From assembly GCA_017550685.1 (NCBI GenBank), contig JAFZOJ010000037.1, positions 1 through 64,000 on the forward strand: a stretch of DNA of 64,000 nucleotides, written 5' to 3'. Both the position numbers and the translations under genes were made by a program. The notes under the pieces are model-generated. The model worked only from the letters and a program-made list of their open reading frames with translations, was not told the origin of the DNA and made no database searches. Shown piece by piece: positions 8,767-16,742 of this stretch (the first letter of the stretch is position 1; every line of letters begins with the position of its first letter). The stretch comes from Treponema sp. Its GTDB lineage: Bacteria; Spirochaetota; Spirochaetia; Treponematales; Treponemataceae.

Positions 8767-9912
8767 ATGAATCCAAAAAATCCTCTTGATTCAATTTATT
8801 TTATTGACCTGCCGGAAAATTTTTCTCTTTCAGATGCAGCATTCCAGATTGATAAGACCATACAGCTTCCTGTCCAGCAGAAGGATAGCGATGCGCCCGG
8901 CGTTTTTAATCCAAAAGAAATTACAATGGAACAGATTCTTGCAGGTATTCTGACTGTCCTTGCTTACGATAAAAAGAATCCTCATCTGGACTATTACCGT
9001 TCCATCCTAAAAAAGGCCAAGCCTAATATTAAACAGGAGCTTTGCGAGGCTGCAATCCTTAAAACTAAAAACGAAGACTTTGACCTTGCAGAAGAAATCT
9101 TTATGGCGCTGTATGGCTTTGACCCTGAAGATACTGCAATTGTTCTTAATATGGCTTTGTTCCTTGACCAGCGTGCCGACAGCTACAGACGTGCAGGCCT
9201 TTTTGAAGATGCCGACGCCTACGATGCCGACGCCGAGTCTTATTACATTCAGGCAATGGAAGCAGAACCACCGCTGCCCGATGCTTTCTTTAATGCAGGA
9301 TTTTTCTATCTTAAACAGCATAAATATAGAGAAGCCAAAGATAATTTTGAAACCTTTGTAGCGCTTAATGCAGGTGCTTCAGATGAAGACCTTGGAGAAA
9401 ACGGTCAGTACAAGCTTGGCCGTGCCCAGGAAATTATTGAAAACATAAACAACCAGAACATGGACGACGAGCGCTTTAAGAATGCCTACGACCTTATTTC
9501 AAGCGGTCAGGAAGAAAAGGGCCTTGAAGAAATCCGTCTGTTTTTGCAGAACAATCCAAAGGTATGGAATGCCTGGTTCCTTTTGGGCTGGGGACTGCGC
9601 AAGATTGAACGCTTTGAAGATGCCAAGCAGGCTTTTTTGGAAGCACTTAAATACGGCGGAGATAAAAACCCTGACACTTACAATGAACTTTCACTTTGTC
9701 TTGTTGCAGAAAAGAATTTTGACGAAGCCAAGAGTGCGCTCCAGAAGGCCATGGCTATAGATCCTGACAGCACAAAGATAGTTTCTAATCTTGGTTATAT
9801 TGCACTTGCACAGGGCAACAACGAAGAGGCCAGAAAGTATTTTTCTATTGTTCTTGAGCTGGATCCAAAAGATACAATTGCCGCAGCAGAATTGTTAAAG
9901 CTGGAAAAATAG
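8767..9912 (+). CDS. Tetratricopeptide-repeat protein
   Basis: 381 residues, cytosolic by appearance (no signal peptide). Several TPR units are visible: PDAFFNAGFFYLKQHKYREA near 175, WNAWFLLGWGLRKIERFEDA near 260, then PDTYNELSLCLVAEKNFDEA and TKIVSNLGYIALAQGNNEEA up to the C-terminus. TPR scaffolds bind partner proteins; the partner here is unknown. Shine-Dalgarno AGGAATTATT in the short gap after the PilZ gene; convergent with the DUF192 gene, which it abuts. Confidence 0.85.
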   Translation: MNPKNPLDSIYFIDLPENFSLSDAAFQIDKTIQLPVQQKDSDAPGVFNPKEITMEQILAGILTVLAYDKKNPHLDYYRSILKKAKPNIKQELCEAAILKTKNEDFDLAEEIFMALYGFDPEDTAIVLNMALFLDQRADSYRRAGLFEDADAYDADAESYYIQAMEAEPPLPDAFFNAGFFYLKQHKYREAKDNFETFVALNAGASDEDLGENGQYKLGRAQEIIENINNQNMDDERFKNAYDLISSGQEEKGLEEIRLFLQNNPKVWNAWFLLGWGLRKIERFEDAKQAFLEALKYGGDKNPDTYNELSLCLVAEKNFDEAKSALQKAMAIDPDSTKIVSNLGYIALAQGNNEEARKYFSIVLELDPKDTIAAAELLKLEK

Positions 9913-10350
9913 TTACCAGGAAACCTTGTCCCCGACATTTACATTATTCTTGTCAAACCAACCCTGCGGAACCTCAAGGGCATAGCGGCAGGAGCTGGTG
10001 CTTTTTATTGGGGTAAGGCTGAACGGTGTCATGTCGTAAATGTTACGGATTTTGCCGTTGTAATCTATGTAGGCTATTGAAAGCGGGTGAGGGGTGTTTT
10101 TCATCCAGAAGGACAAAATCTGGTCACGGTCAAAAATAAAAAGCATGCCGGTTCCATCCGGAATATTCTTGCGCTCCATAAAACCATGGTTGCGTTCTTC
10201 TTCTTTTTCTGCAATTTCGGCTTTTACGGTAAGAGTAGTGCCGTCTGCCTTGGTAATCAAAACATCCTTTACAGGAAGCTTTTTAGATTTGCAGCTTGCA
10301 AAGGGAACAATAATAACTGCCAGTAATAATATAAGCGCTGTTTTTTTCAT
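9913..10350 (-). CDS. DUF192-family lipoprotein
   Basis: 145 residues from the ATG at 10350. A lipoprotein signal (KKTALILLLAVIIVPFASC) is followed by the DUF192 domain: RNHGFMERKNIPDGTGMLFIF, FWMKNTPHPLSIAYID, then ALEVPQGWFD. The family is widespread and its biochemical role unknown. I chose the internal ATG rather than a longer reading because it gives the lipobox and lies one base past the preceding gene's stop. Confidence 0.85.
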   Translation of the reverse strand: MKKTALILLLAVIIVPFASCKSKKLPVKDVLITKADGTTLTVKAEIAEKEEERNHGFMERKNIPDGTGMLFIFDRDQILSFWMKNTPHPLSIAYIDYNGKIRNIYDMTPFSLTPIKSTSSCRYALEVPQGWFDKNNVNVGDKVSW

Positions 10351-10351
10351 A

Positions 10352-10894
10352 TTAGAATTCGTCCAGGAATGCCTGCTGATTTTTTTCTTCAAAGGATTTT
10401 TCGATTGTCGAAGCGTTTTTGAGCATGTCAAAGGTTTCGTTGTCTATATACTTAACCGAAAGCGGTTTTTCAAGCATCATTGTAACTTCTTTGTCCTGCC
10501 ATACAGCCTTTTGAGGGTCCAATGTGTCAGGTTCACCATATTTTTTGCAAAGTGTTGTAAACATGGAATAATAATCAGTTTTTTGAGTATTGATGTTGAT
10601 TGTGATTATATAAAGCTGCTCGTTGTAAAACTGGAACCAGCATTGTGTCAAAAATGGAGAGCCGCGTCCGCCCGAAGCGTTTGTTTCTATAAGGATGCGT
10701 GCGTCGCCCGGTAAAAGGGAAACATCTCTGTCGCCTGTATAGCCAAAGTCTGAATTTTTAATGAGCTGCTGTTTTGTTTCGTCAAGCGACATGCCCAGGT
10801 GAATGTTGCCATAACCATCGGGTAAATTTTCTGCGGCCAGTGAAAAACCTAAAAATGCGGCGGCTAAACTGATAAAAATTCTTTTTACACTCAT
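10352..10894 (-). CDS. Exported protein of unknown function
   Basis: 180 residues with a cleavable signal peptide (FISLAAAFLGFSLAA). The mature part opens with NLPDGYGNIHLGMSLDETKQQL, a pattern seen in small periplasmic proteins where a GxxLGMs motif precedes a helix. Two cysteines (in TQCWFQF and TLCKKYG) could form a disulphide. It lies between the cNMP protein and the DUF192 lipoprotein on the same strand. I do not recognise a function. Confidence 0.75.
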   Translation of the reverse strand: MSVKRIFISLAAAFLGFSLAAENLPDGYGNIHLGMSLDETKQQLIKNSDFGYTGDRDVSLLPGDARILIETNASGGRGSPFLTQCWFQFYNEQLYIITININTQKTDYYSMFTTLCKKYGEPDTLDPQKAVWQDKEVTMMLEKPLSVKYIDNETFDMLKNASTIEKSFEEKNQQAFLDEF

Positions 10895-10915
10895 ATAGAG
10901 TTTATCGGAAGAATT

Positions 10916-12106
10916 TTATTCTTCATTACTCTGTTTTCTGTAGAAGGCGGCCTGTTTTACAAGCTCAGGAACGTCCTTGATGTAAATCTTGTTATCTACA
11001 ATCTTAACGTGTGCAGAAGATGAGAAGTCGAATATTGCCTTGTGCTGTGCTTCCTGTGGCAGACCACACATGTTTGCAATATCCTTTGGTGTAAATTCTG
11101 TCTGCATTGCTTTGCTTGTAAGTCTGTCTATATTGATGCGTTGTTTTTCAAGCTGAAGCGAAAGCATATCTATCATCTTGTGGAATGGATCGCGGAGGTT
11201 TGCATTATCCAGCTGACGGTACATAGACCACAGGCGTTCAGCAAGAGTTGTTGTAAGGCGAGAAATAAGCTGTGGTTGAGTTGTTACCATCTGGTTAAAG
11301 TTGTCATGGTTTACAACCATAAGGCGGCAGTCTGAATGTGCAATTGCATTTGCAGAACGAGGCTTGTTTTCCAAAAGTGCCATCTCGCCGAACATGTCTC
11401 CTTTGTGGAGCAGGGCAAGTGTTACTTCGTTGCCGTCTACTACCTTGGAAATGGTAACTTCTCCGCTCTGGATAATAAACATATCTGAACCGCTCTGTGC
11501 CTCGGAGAAAATCATTGTATCCTGAGGATATTCGCGGCTAAGTTCTTTTGAAGGCTCAAAATAAGGTGCTCTTGTGCGTGCCTTAAGTCCAACAAATTTC
11601 TGTTTTGCAACGTCGGCATTTGGTCCCACCGGCTTTGTCTTAAGATACTGGTAGTAAGCGTATACTGCAATATTGTTGCGGCTTGCTTTTTCGTAATACT
11701 GTGCAACACGCAGAATCTGTTCCGAAGTATCAGAAACAACAGTATTGAGGGTAGCTTTTGTAAGCATCTCGTTCATCTGGCGCATGCGTGCGGCAAAGGT
11801 TTTAATGATTTTAAGAGCAACAGGTGTATTTTTTACGATGAGCTCAGGATACTGTTCCTTGCGTACGGCAATAGCCTGAACATCTGTGATTGCAATTGCA
11901 GTTTCAATCTGAAGGTGAGATGCCATACATGGTACAACGCCTACGAAGTCTCCTGGTCCCAGCTTGAACGGCTGGATTCCTGAGCCTGAAGATTTAAAAC
12001 ATTGAACCATACCTTTCTGGATAATGTAGAAGCGGTCGCTGTCGGCCTTGCCTTCTACTACCATGTATGATCCTTGTTTGAATGTAGTAATCTGCAATTG
12101 TAACAT
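10916..12106 (-). CDS. Protein with two cyclic-nucleotide-binding domains
   Basis: 396 residues. An N-terminal cNMP fold (about 5-110) and a second, better conserved one (about 195-310: DMFIIQSGEVTISKV, GDMFGEMALLENKPRSANAIA) flank a helical linker. The end (TPKDIANMCGLP and a following basic segment) resembles a degenerate Crp-type winged helix, so DNA binding is possible but unsure. The ATG at 12106 with AAGGTGA six bases upstream is preferred over a GTG nine bases earlier that would overlap that site. A similar gene next to murB is known in T. pallidum. Confidence 0.82.
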   Translation of the reverse strand: MLQLQITTFKQGSYMVVEGKADSDRFYIIQKGMVQCFKSSGSGIQPFKLGPGDFVGVVPCMASHLQIETAIAITDVQAIAVRKEQYPELIVKNTPVALKIIKTFAARMRQMNEMLTKATLNTVVSDTSEQILRVAQYYEKASRNNIAVYAYYQYLKTKPVGPNADVAKQKFVGLKARTRAPYFEPSKELSREYPQDTMIFSEAQSGSDMFIIQSGEVTISKVVDGNEVTLALLHKGDMFGEMALLENKPRSANAIAHSDCRLMVVNHDNFNQMVTTQPQLISRLTTTLAERLWSMYRQLDNANLRDPFHKMIDMLSLQLEKQRINIDRLTSKAMQTEFTPKDIANMCGLPQEAQHKAIFDFSSSAHVKIVDNKIYIKDVPELVKQAAFYRKQSNEE

Positions 12107-12164
12107 GTTATTCACCTTAAACTGTTATTATATAAGTATAAATTTACAAATCAAATTTGTCTAG

Positions 12165-13154
12165 TTAATTTTCGACAAAAATTATCTCCGGCTCAAGCAT
12201 AAAACCATATTTTTGTTTGATTTTTTCCTGAGTGTATTGAACTATCTGTTTAATTTCGCTGGCTTTTGCATTGCCCGTATTTATGATGAAATTTCCATGA
12301 AAATCTGCAATTTTAGCCCCGCCCACCGTATAACCTCTAAGTCCTGCTTCGTCAATTATCTGGCCGCTTGGCTTACCAAAATCACGGTTGTTTTTGAATA
12401 CAGAACCTGCGCTCGGAAACTTAAAATGCCCCTTGTTTACACGTTCTGCTATGTATTTTTTGCATTCTGAGGCTATCTGTTCGTTGTCCGAGGCATTTTT
12501 TTGTGTAAGCAGGAAGGTTGCCGTAGTAATAAACCTGCTGCCTGTCTGGTACGGAGACTTTTTATATGCCCACTGTGAAGCGTCAAAAAGGTCCTGGTGC
12601 AGCGTTGTTTTTTTCTGGGAATAGTCCATCCAGCTTACCGAAAAAAGCCTGTCGCTTATGGAAAGGTCAAAGCAGCGTGCGTTCATGTAAACAGCCCCGC
12701 CAACAGAGCCCGGAAGTCCTGCAAACTGTTCTAGACCGCTTATATTGTTTTCCGTACAGAATTTTACGAGTGACGCCATAGGGGTTCCGCAAAAGCAAGT
12801 GATTAATGTCTGTCTTTTTTTAAGTTCGATCTTGCCAAACTGTTCAGAAATGTTTGAAGGCTGATAATAAGCTGTGTCGCTGAATTGAGAAGTACAGACT
12901 ACGGCACCGCGAAAGCCTTCGTCTGCAAAAACAAGGTTACTTCCGCCGCCCATTATGAAAAAACGTACATTGTTCTGCAAAAGTGCGTCCATGGCAATTT
13001 GAAAAGAATAATAATTTTGAGGTGAAATAAAAAGATCTGCAGGTCCACCTACTTTGAACGTGGTTTTTTGAGCAAGCAGCTGGTCGCGGACAATGTCGCC
13101 TTTAAAAGCTTCGTGATTTTTTAATATTTGAACAATTTTTTCGTAATCGGCCAC
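12165..13154 (-). CDS. murB: UDP-N-acetylenolpyruvoylglucosamine reductase
   Basis: 329 residues from a GTG start. MurB reduces the enolpyruvyl group to form UDP-MurNAc in peptidoglycan synthesis. Visible signatures: the FAD-binding TTFKVGGPADLFI, MGGGSNLVFADEGF, GLEQFAGLPGSVGGAVYMNA, FKFPSAGSVFKNN and the C-terminal LEPEII. The start is GTG at 13154 because a strong promoter has its -10 box only six bases upstream and there is no Shine-Dalgarno; a longer reading would start upstream of that promoter. Leaderless translation is therefore predicted. Confidence 0.93.
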   Translation of the reverse strand: MADYEKIVQILKNHEAFKGDIVRDQLLAQKTTFKVGGPADLFISPQNYYSFQIAMDALLQNNVRFFIMGGGSNLVFADEGFRGAVVCTSQFSDTAYYQPSNISEQFGKIELKKRQTLITCFCGTPMASLVKFCTENNISGLEQFAGLPGSVGGAVYMNARCFDLSISDRLFSVSWMDYSQKKTTLHQDLFDASQWAYKKSPYQTGSRFITTATFLLTQKNASDNEQIASECKKYIAERVNKGHFKFPSAGSVFKNNRDFGKPSGQIIDEAGLRGYTVGGAKIADFHGNFIINTGNAKASEIKQIVQYTQEKIKQKYGFMLEPEIIFVEN

Positions 13155-13160
13155 AAATTT

Positions 13161-13189
13161 ATTATAGCACGTTACCGCTCTTTTGTCAT
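13161..13189 (-). promoter_or_regulatory. murB promoter, leaderless geometry
   Basis: On the minus strand: ATGACA (-35), 17-base spacer, perfect TATAAT (-10), then six bases (AAATTT) and GTG. The predicted start point is the first base of the start codon. Confidence 0.8.
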
Positions 13190-13231
13190 TGATACGCCTG
13201 TGCGCTTTCTTGGCCTGTGGAAAAAAAAAGA

Positions 13232-13260
13232 TTGACAAAGGGAATTGGGGGGGGTATTAT
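13232..13260 (+). promoter_or_regulatory. Promoter with poly-G tract in the spacer
   Basis: Perfect TTGACA (13232-13237), a 17-base spacer ending in eight consecutive G (13247-13254), then TATTAT (13255-13260). Slippage in the G tract would change the spacer from its optimal 17, a classic phase-variation switch. At the length seen here the promoter should be on. Confidence 0.8.
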
Positions 13261-13291
13261 GGAAGAAAAATAAAAATATTTGGAGGAAAAA

Positions 13292-13738
13292 ATGTTTAAA
13301 AAGCTGATGCTTGCAGGTCTTGTTACCTGTTTCGCACTTGTATGTCTTACTGGATGTAACTTTGCTCCAGAGGGAAATCCATGGGATTACACTAAAATCG
13401 AGCAGAATGATAATTACTTACAAGAACCTTATGAAATTGCTCCTGATAAAAAGTATCATGGATTTGGTTATTTAAGTACTTATAGTAGTGGAAGTGGTGC
13501 CGGTTGGAAATTTATAAATAATACAGGATCTACTGTAAGCTGTAAGTATTCAGAAAAGTTTTTTCATGGAGATTCTTATTCAACTATCTGGGTTGGAGCT
13601 ACAACAGTAGAGAATCCTGGCGCTGGATTTGAGGTTAAAGCCGGTGAGTCTGTTTCAATAAGCGCAGGCTCCGCATATTACATAAAGTCAGGTAATAAAA
13701 AAGAAAAATTCTATGAATTCTATTTAGCCTGTCACTAA
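13292..13738 (+). CDS. Lipoprotein, possibly phase-variable
   Basis: 148 residues. The signal peptide ends in the lipobox LTGC (cysteine near residue 22), so it is lipid-anchored. The mature part is rich in Gly, Ser, Tyr and Asn, with no cysteine pair except one C-terminal and one central Cys, and ends CH. No family is recognised. Start at 13292 is set by TGGAGG at 13281-13286; an in-frame TTG upstream overlaps that site. It stands alone between its own promoter and terminator. Confidence 0.85.
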   Translation: MFKKLMLAGLVTCFALVCLTGCNFAPEGNPWDYTKIEQNDNYLQEPYEIAPDKKYHGFGYLSTYSSGSGAGWKFINNTGSTVSCKYSEKFFHGDSYSTIWVGATTVENPGAGFEVKAGESVSISAGSAYYIKSGNKKEKFYEFYLACH

Positions 13739-13762
13739 TTAATTATACTTTGATAAGGTTAT

Positions 13763-13798
13763 AACCTCCGTGCTTTTGTTTGAGCCGGAGGTTTTTTT
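13763..13798 (+). terminator. Terminator of the lipoprotein gene
   Basis: Perfect 8-bp stem AACCTCCG / CGGAGGTT with a 15-base loop and a T-run of seven. Confidence 0.9.
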
Positions 13799-13801
13799 AT
13801 G

Positions 13802-13830
13802 TTGTTAAAGCTTTTGTAAAAAGGTATAAT
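13802..13830 (+). promoter_or_regulatory. cysS promoter
   Basis: TTGTTA (13802-13807), 17-base spacer, perfect TATAAT (13825-13830); predicted start near 13837, giving a leader of about 56 bases. Confidence 0.75.
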
Positions 13831-13852
13831 TTATCTCAAAGTTTTCGGATTA

Positions 13853-13875
13853 CCCTTCGACAAACTCAGGGATCG
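13853..13875. repeat. Dispersed repeat R3 copy
   Basis: cccttcgacaaactcagggat in the cysS leader, related to the cccttcgagagcctcaggga units at 33459, 33818, 33865 and 38199. Confidence 0.6.
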
Positions 13876-13892
13876 CAAATGGAGGTAACGAT

Positions 13893-15434
13893 ATGGCACT
13901 AAAATTATATAATACAATGGGACACAAAATGGAAGAGTTTAAGCCGCTTGTTCAGGGACAGGTTGGTTTTTATGGTTGTGGACCTACTGTTTATAATTAT
14001 GCGCATATCGGAAACCTTAGAGCTTATGTTTTCCTTGATGTGCTGGATAAGACATTGAGCCTGCTCGGCTACAAAATCAAGCATGTTATGAATATTACCG
14101 ACGTTGGACACCTTACAGATGACGGCGACAACGGCGAAGACAAAATGAAAAAATCTGCTGCAGAGCGCCATCAGAGTGTACTCGAAGTAGCAAACTTTTA
14201 TACAGACGCCTTTATGAAGGATATTGATGCAATGAATATCCGCCACCCTGATGTTATCTGCCGTGCAACCGAGCATATCCAGGACATGATTGAGCTCATT
14301 AAAAAGATTGAAGAAAACGGCCACACCTACATGGCAGGTGGTAACCTTTATTACGATATTTCCACATACCCTGACTACGGTAAGCTTGCAAACCTGAATC
14401 TTGATGAACTTAAGGCAGGTGCCGGAAAGCGCAAGGTTGTTGTAATTGACGAAAACAAGCGTAACCCTGGTGACTTTGTTCTTTGGTTCACTAAATCTAA
14501 GTTTGAAGATCAGGCTATGACCTGGGACAGCCCTTGGGGCCGCGGTTATCCTGGCTGGCATATTGAATGTTCTGCAATGAGCATGAAATATCTTGGCAAG
14601 CATTTTGATATTCACACAGGCGGTATTGACCACGTGCCTGTTCATCATACAAACGAAATTGCTCAGAGTGAAGGAAGCTTTGACGCAGCAGAACGCGCTA
14701 AGGGACCTTGGGTAAACTACTGGATGCATAACGAGTTCCTTATCCTCGAAGGCGGCAAGATGAGTAAGTCAAGCGGTAACTTTATTACCCTGCAGACAGA
14801 CCTGCCACCGGAGCGCGGTTTTTCTTTAAAGTCTAAGGGGTTTGAGCCTCTGGATTACCGCTTCTTCCTTTTGGGCGGCCACTACCGCAGACAGCTTGTA
14901 TTTAATCTTGATGCTTTGGAAAGTGCTAAAAACGGACGTGCAGCCTTGTATGGCCGCGTTGCAAAGCTTATAACCCGTGCCAACAAAGAAGAAAATCTTG
15001 GCCTGACACGCGACAATTTTGCCACAGTTCTTGCAGGCATTGACTGCGAAACAGAAAGCCTTGCAAAGTTCCGCGAAGGCCTTGAAAACGATCTGGCTAC
15101 TCCTGTTGCCATGGCTGCAATGCAAAAAGAAGCTGCAGGCAAGGGTACAACAAAGGCAAGCGTTTCTCTGGCAGCACTCCTTAAGATGGACAGTGTTCTG
15201 AGCCTGGACGTAATCAAAGGTGGTTTTGCAGAGCTTGAAAAGCAGGAGGCCGCTACAGCCAATGCCCACGCCGGAGACCCTGAAGCTGCCGAAATTGACG
15301 CACTTGTTGCAGAACGCACTCAGGCTAAAAAAGATAAAAACTTTGCCCGCGCTGATGAGATTCGCGATATTCTGACAAAGAAGGGTATTGTTGTTACTGA
15401 TACGCCAAATGGTCCGGTTTGGTCTCGCGGATAG
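13893..15434 (+). CDS. cysS: Cysteinyl-tRNA synthetase
   Basis: 513 residues, class I. HIGN in PTVYNYAHIGNLR is the HIGH motif and GGKMSKSSGNF carries KMSKS; zinc ligands include the Cys in YGCGPTVY and the HIECSAMS segment. It charges tRNA-Cys. The C-terminal part (DPEAAEIDALVAERTQAKKDKNFARADEIRD) is the family-typical anticodon-side helix bundle. Shine-Dalgarno TGGAGGT. An ECF sigma factor follows, as I recall for T. pallidum. Confidence 0.97.
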   Translation: MALKLYNTMGHKMEEFKPLVQGQVGFYGCGPTVYNYAHIGNLRAYVFLDVLDKTLSLLGYKIKHVMNITDVGHLTDDGDNGEDKMKKSAAERHQSVLEVANFYTDAFMKDIDAMNIRHPDVICRATEHIQDMIELIKKIEENGHTYMAGGNLYYDISTYPDYGKLANLNLDELKAGAGKRKVVVIDENKRNPGDFVLWFTKSKFEDQAMTWDSPWGRGYPGWHIECSAMSMKYLGKHFDIHTGGIDHVPVHHTNEIAQSEGSFDAAERAKGPWVNYWMHNEFLILEGGKMSKSSGNFITLQTDLPPERGFSLKSKGFEPLDYRFFLLGGHYRRQLVFNLDALESAKNGRAALYGRVAKLITRANKEENLGLTRDNFATVLAGIDCETESLAKFREGLENDLATPVAMAAMQKEAAGKGTTKASVSLAALLKMDSVLSLDVIKGGFAELEKQEAATANAHAGDPEAAEIDALVAERTQAKKDKNFARADEIRDILTKKGIVVTDTPNGPVWSRG

Positions 15435-15449
15435 ATTTTTACCCAAAAA

Positions 15450-15458
15450 TGGTATAAA
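15450..15458 (+). promoter_or_regulatory. Extended -10 promoter before the ECF sigma gene
   Basis: TGG-TATAAA fits an extended -10 element; no convincing -35 is seen. It could also be, or overlap, a site for the ECF factor itself, which cannot be told from one sequence. Confidence 0.4.
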
Positions 15459-15493
15459 ATATAAGAAGAGAGTGTAACTTTTTGGAGAATACT

Positions 15494-16063
15494 GTGTTTG
15501 ATAATATAGCAGACGGTCAGAATGGGATTCAGGTGGCAATAAATGCCGGGAACCCTGCTGACTTTAAGACGATTTATGACGCTTGCATGCAGATGCTCTT
15601 CAAAATATCATACAGAATTGTAAATGATGAAGAAGCCGCAGAAGATTTAGTTCATGACTCGTTGATTAAGGCAAATGAAAAATGCCTGGTTTTTCCTTCT
15701 CTGAATGACTGTAAATACTGGCTCATCAGGGTTGTGAAAAACGCTTCCCTTAATTATGTAAAACGAAAGGACAGGGAGCGCAAGGCTTACGAAAAGGTTT
15801 TGTACGAAGATCACCGTAAGTCAGAATCCGGCGAAGTTGATTTGCTTAAAGCTGATGCAATGAAAAAAGCAAAGGAAGCACTTAATAAGCTTCCGGAGAA
15901 TCTGCGCGAGGTTCTTGTACTTAAGGAATATGGTGACTTAAATTACAAGGAAATCGGTAAGGTTCTTGGCATAACTGAAGGTAACGTAAAAGTTAGGGTT
16001 TTTAGAGCACGCGAACAATTACTTAAATTGTTAGGAGAAGACGATGTTTACTTGTCCAACTAA
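15494..16063 (+). CDS. ECF-type RNA polymerase sigma factor
   Basis: 189 residues from GTG at 15494, chosen because GGAG (15484-15487) lies just upstream; an earlier TTG in frame overlaps that site. Region 2 (FKISYRIVNDEEAAEDLVHDSLIKA) and region 4 (LPENLREVLVLKEYGDLNYKEIGKVLGITEGNVKVRVFRAREQLL) are plain, with no region 3. Its 3' end overlaps the anti-sigma gene by 20 bases, so the two are coupled and probably form a sigma/anti-sigma switch responding to an envelope signal. Confidence 0.93.
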   Translation: MFDNIADGQNGIQVAINAGNPADFKTIYDACMQMLFKISYRIVNDEEAAEDLVHDSLIKANEKCLVFPSLNDCKYWLIRVVKNASLNYVKRKDRERKAYEKVLYEDHRKSESGEVDLLKADAMKKAKEALNKLPENLREVLVLKEYGDLNYKEIGKVLGITEGNVKVRVFRAREQLLKLLGEDDVYLSN

Positions 16064-16742
16064 TGAGATTCACTCTCTGTATTTAGATAACGAATTGCCT
16101 CAGAATCACAAGGCTGAGTACGAAGCTCATATTGCTTCCTGCGAAAAGTGCAGGGCTGAACTGGAAAAGCTGCGTGCCCTTCGTGATGTTTTTGCCAAGG
16201 ATGCTGCTGACATCAATCCGGACAAGGCATTTATGGATGCAAGCTTTGAGCGCCTTATGCTCAAGATGAAATATACCAAGACAACTTCCCGTATGCACAT
16301 GAATTCTCCACGTGGCCGTGTATGGAAGTTTGCAGTGCCTGCTTTAGCCGCTGCGGCTGTTCTGGCTCTGGTTATTCCTTTTGGTCTTGGTGCAGGCCGT
16401 CATGGTGTAAAAACTATGTCTGCTACCTCAAGTATTTATTCTCAGATTCCTTCTCAGGTTTCGGAGCAGATGGCCGACGTTGCCTTTGGCGGTGAAAACG
16501 GATTTGCCTTTAGCAATGCCGTTCAGCAGGTTATGCCTTCTACCGTAAAGAACGTAAATAACGTTTCAAATGCTTCCGGTGCTGCTTCCAGACTTATTAA
16601 GGATGTTGAGGTATTCCGCCCTAAATTCGAAAGTGATGGTGAAGAAAAAACAATTTCTATAAGGATTACAATCCCTGGAAATGATGATGTTCCTGTTACA
16701 ACAGAAATAGAAGTTCCGTTGGATGTAACAGGTCAGTATTAG
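16044..16742 (+). CDS. Zinc-binding anti-sigma factor, membrane-anchored
   Basis: 232 residues. The N-terminal ZAS domain has H29-x3-C33-x2-C36 (HIASCEKC), which in the family binds zinc and the sigma factor. One membrane span lies at about 93-113 (VWKFAVPALAAAAVLALVIPF), so the remaining 120 residues, rich in Val/Ser/Asn, are outside the membrane. It overlaps the sigma gene and touches the transglutaminase gene, forming a three-gene unit. Confidence 0.88.
   Translation: MFTCPTNEIHSLYLDNELPQNHKAEYEAHIASCEKCRAELEKLRALRDVFAKDAADINPDKAFMDASFERLMLKMKYTKTTSRMHMNSPRGRVWKFAVPALAAAAVLALVIPFGLGAGRHGVKTMSATSSIYSQIPSQVSEQMADVAFGGENGFAFSNAVQQVMPSTVKNVNNVSNASGAASRLIKDVEVFRPKFESDGEEKTISIRITIPGNDDVPVTTEIEVPLDVTGQY

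Noticed and set aside
10087-10714. Plus-strand protein-coding genes overlapping the DUF192 and exported-protein genes
   Set aside because: They have no ribosome-binding site, low-complexity content and lie antisense to genes with clear signal peptides and domain matches.
13155-13238. Longer N-terminus for MurB starting near 13238
   Set aside because: That reading crosses a strong promoter (ATGACA-17-TATAAT) and adds 28 residues without family similarity.
13905-14729. Long antisense reading frame across cysS
   Set aside because: It is the shadow of a strongly biased codon pattern in cysS; Cys/His/Asn-rich composition and no start signal.
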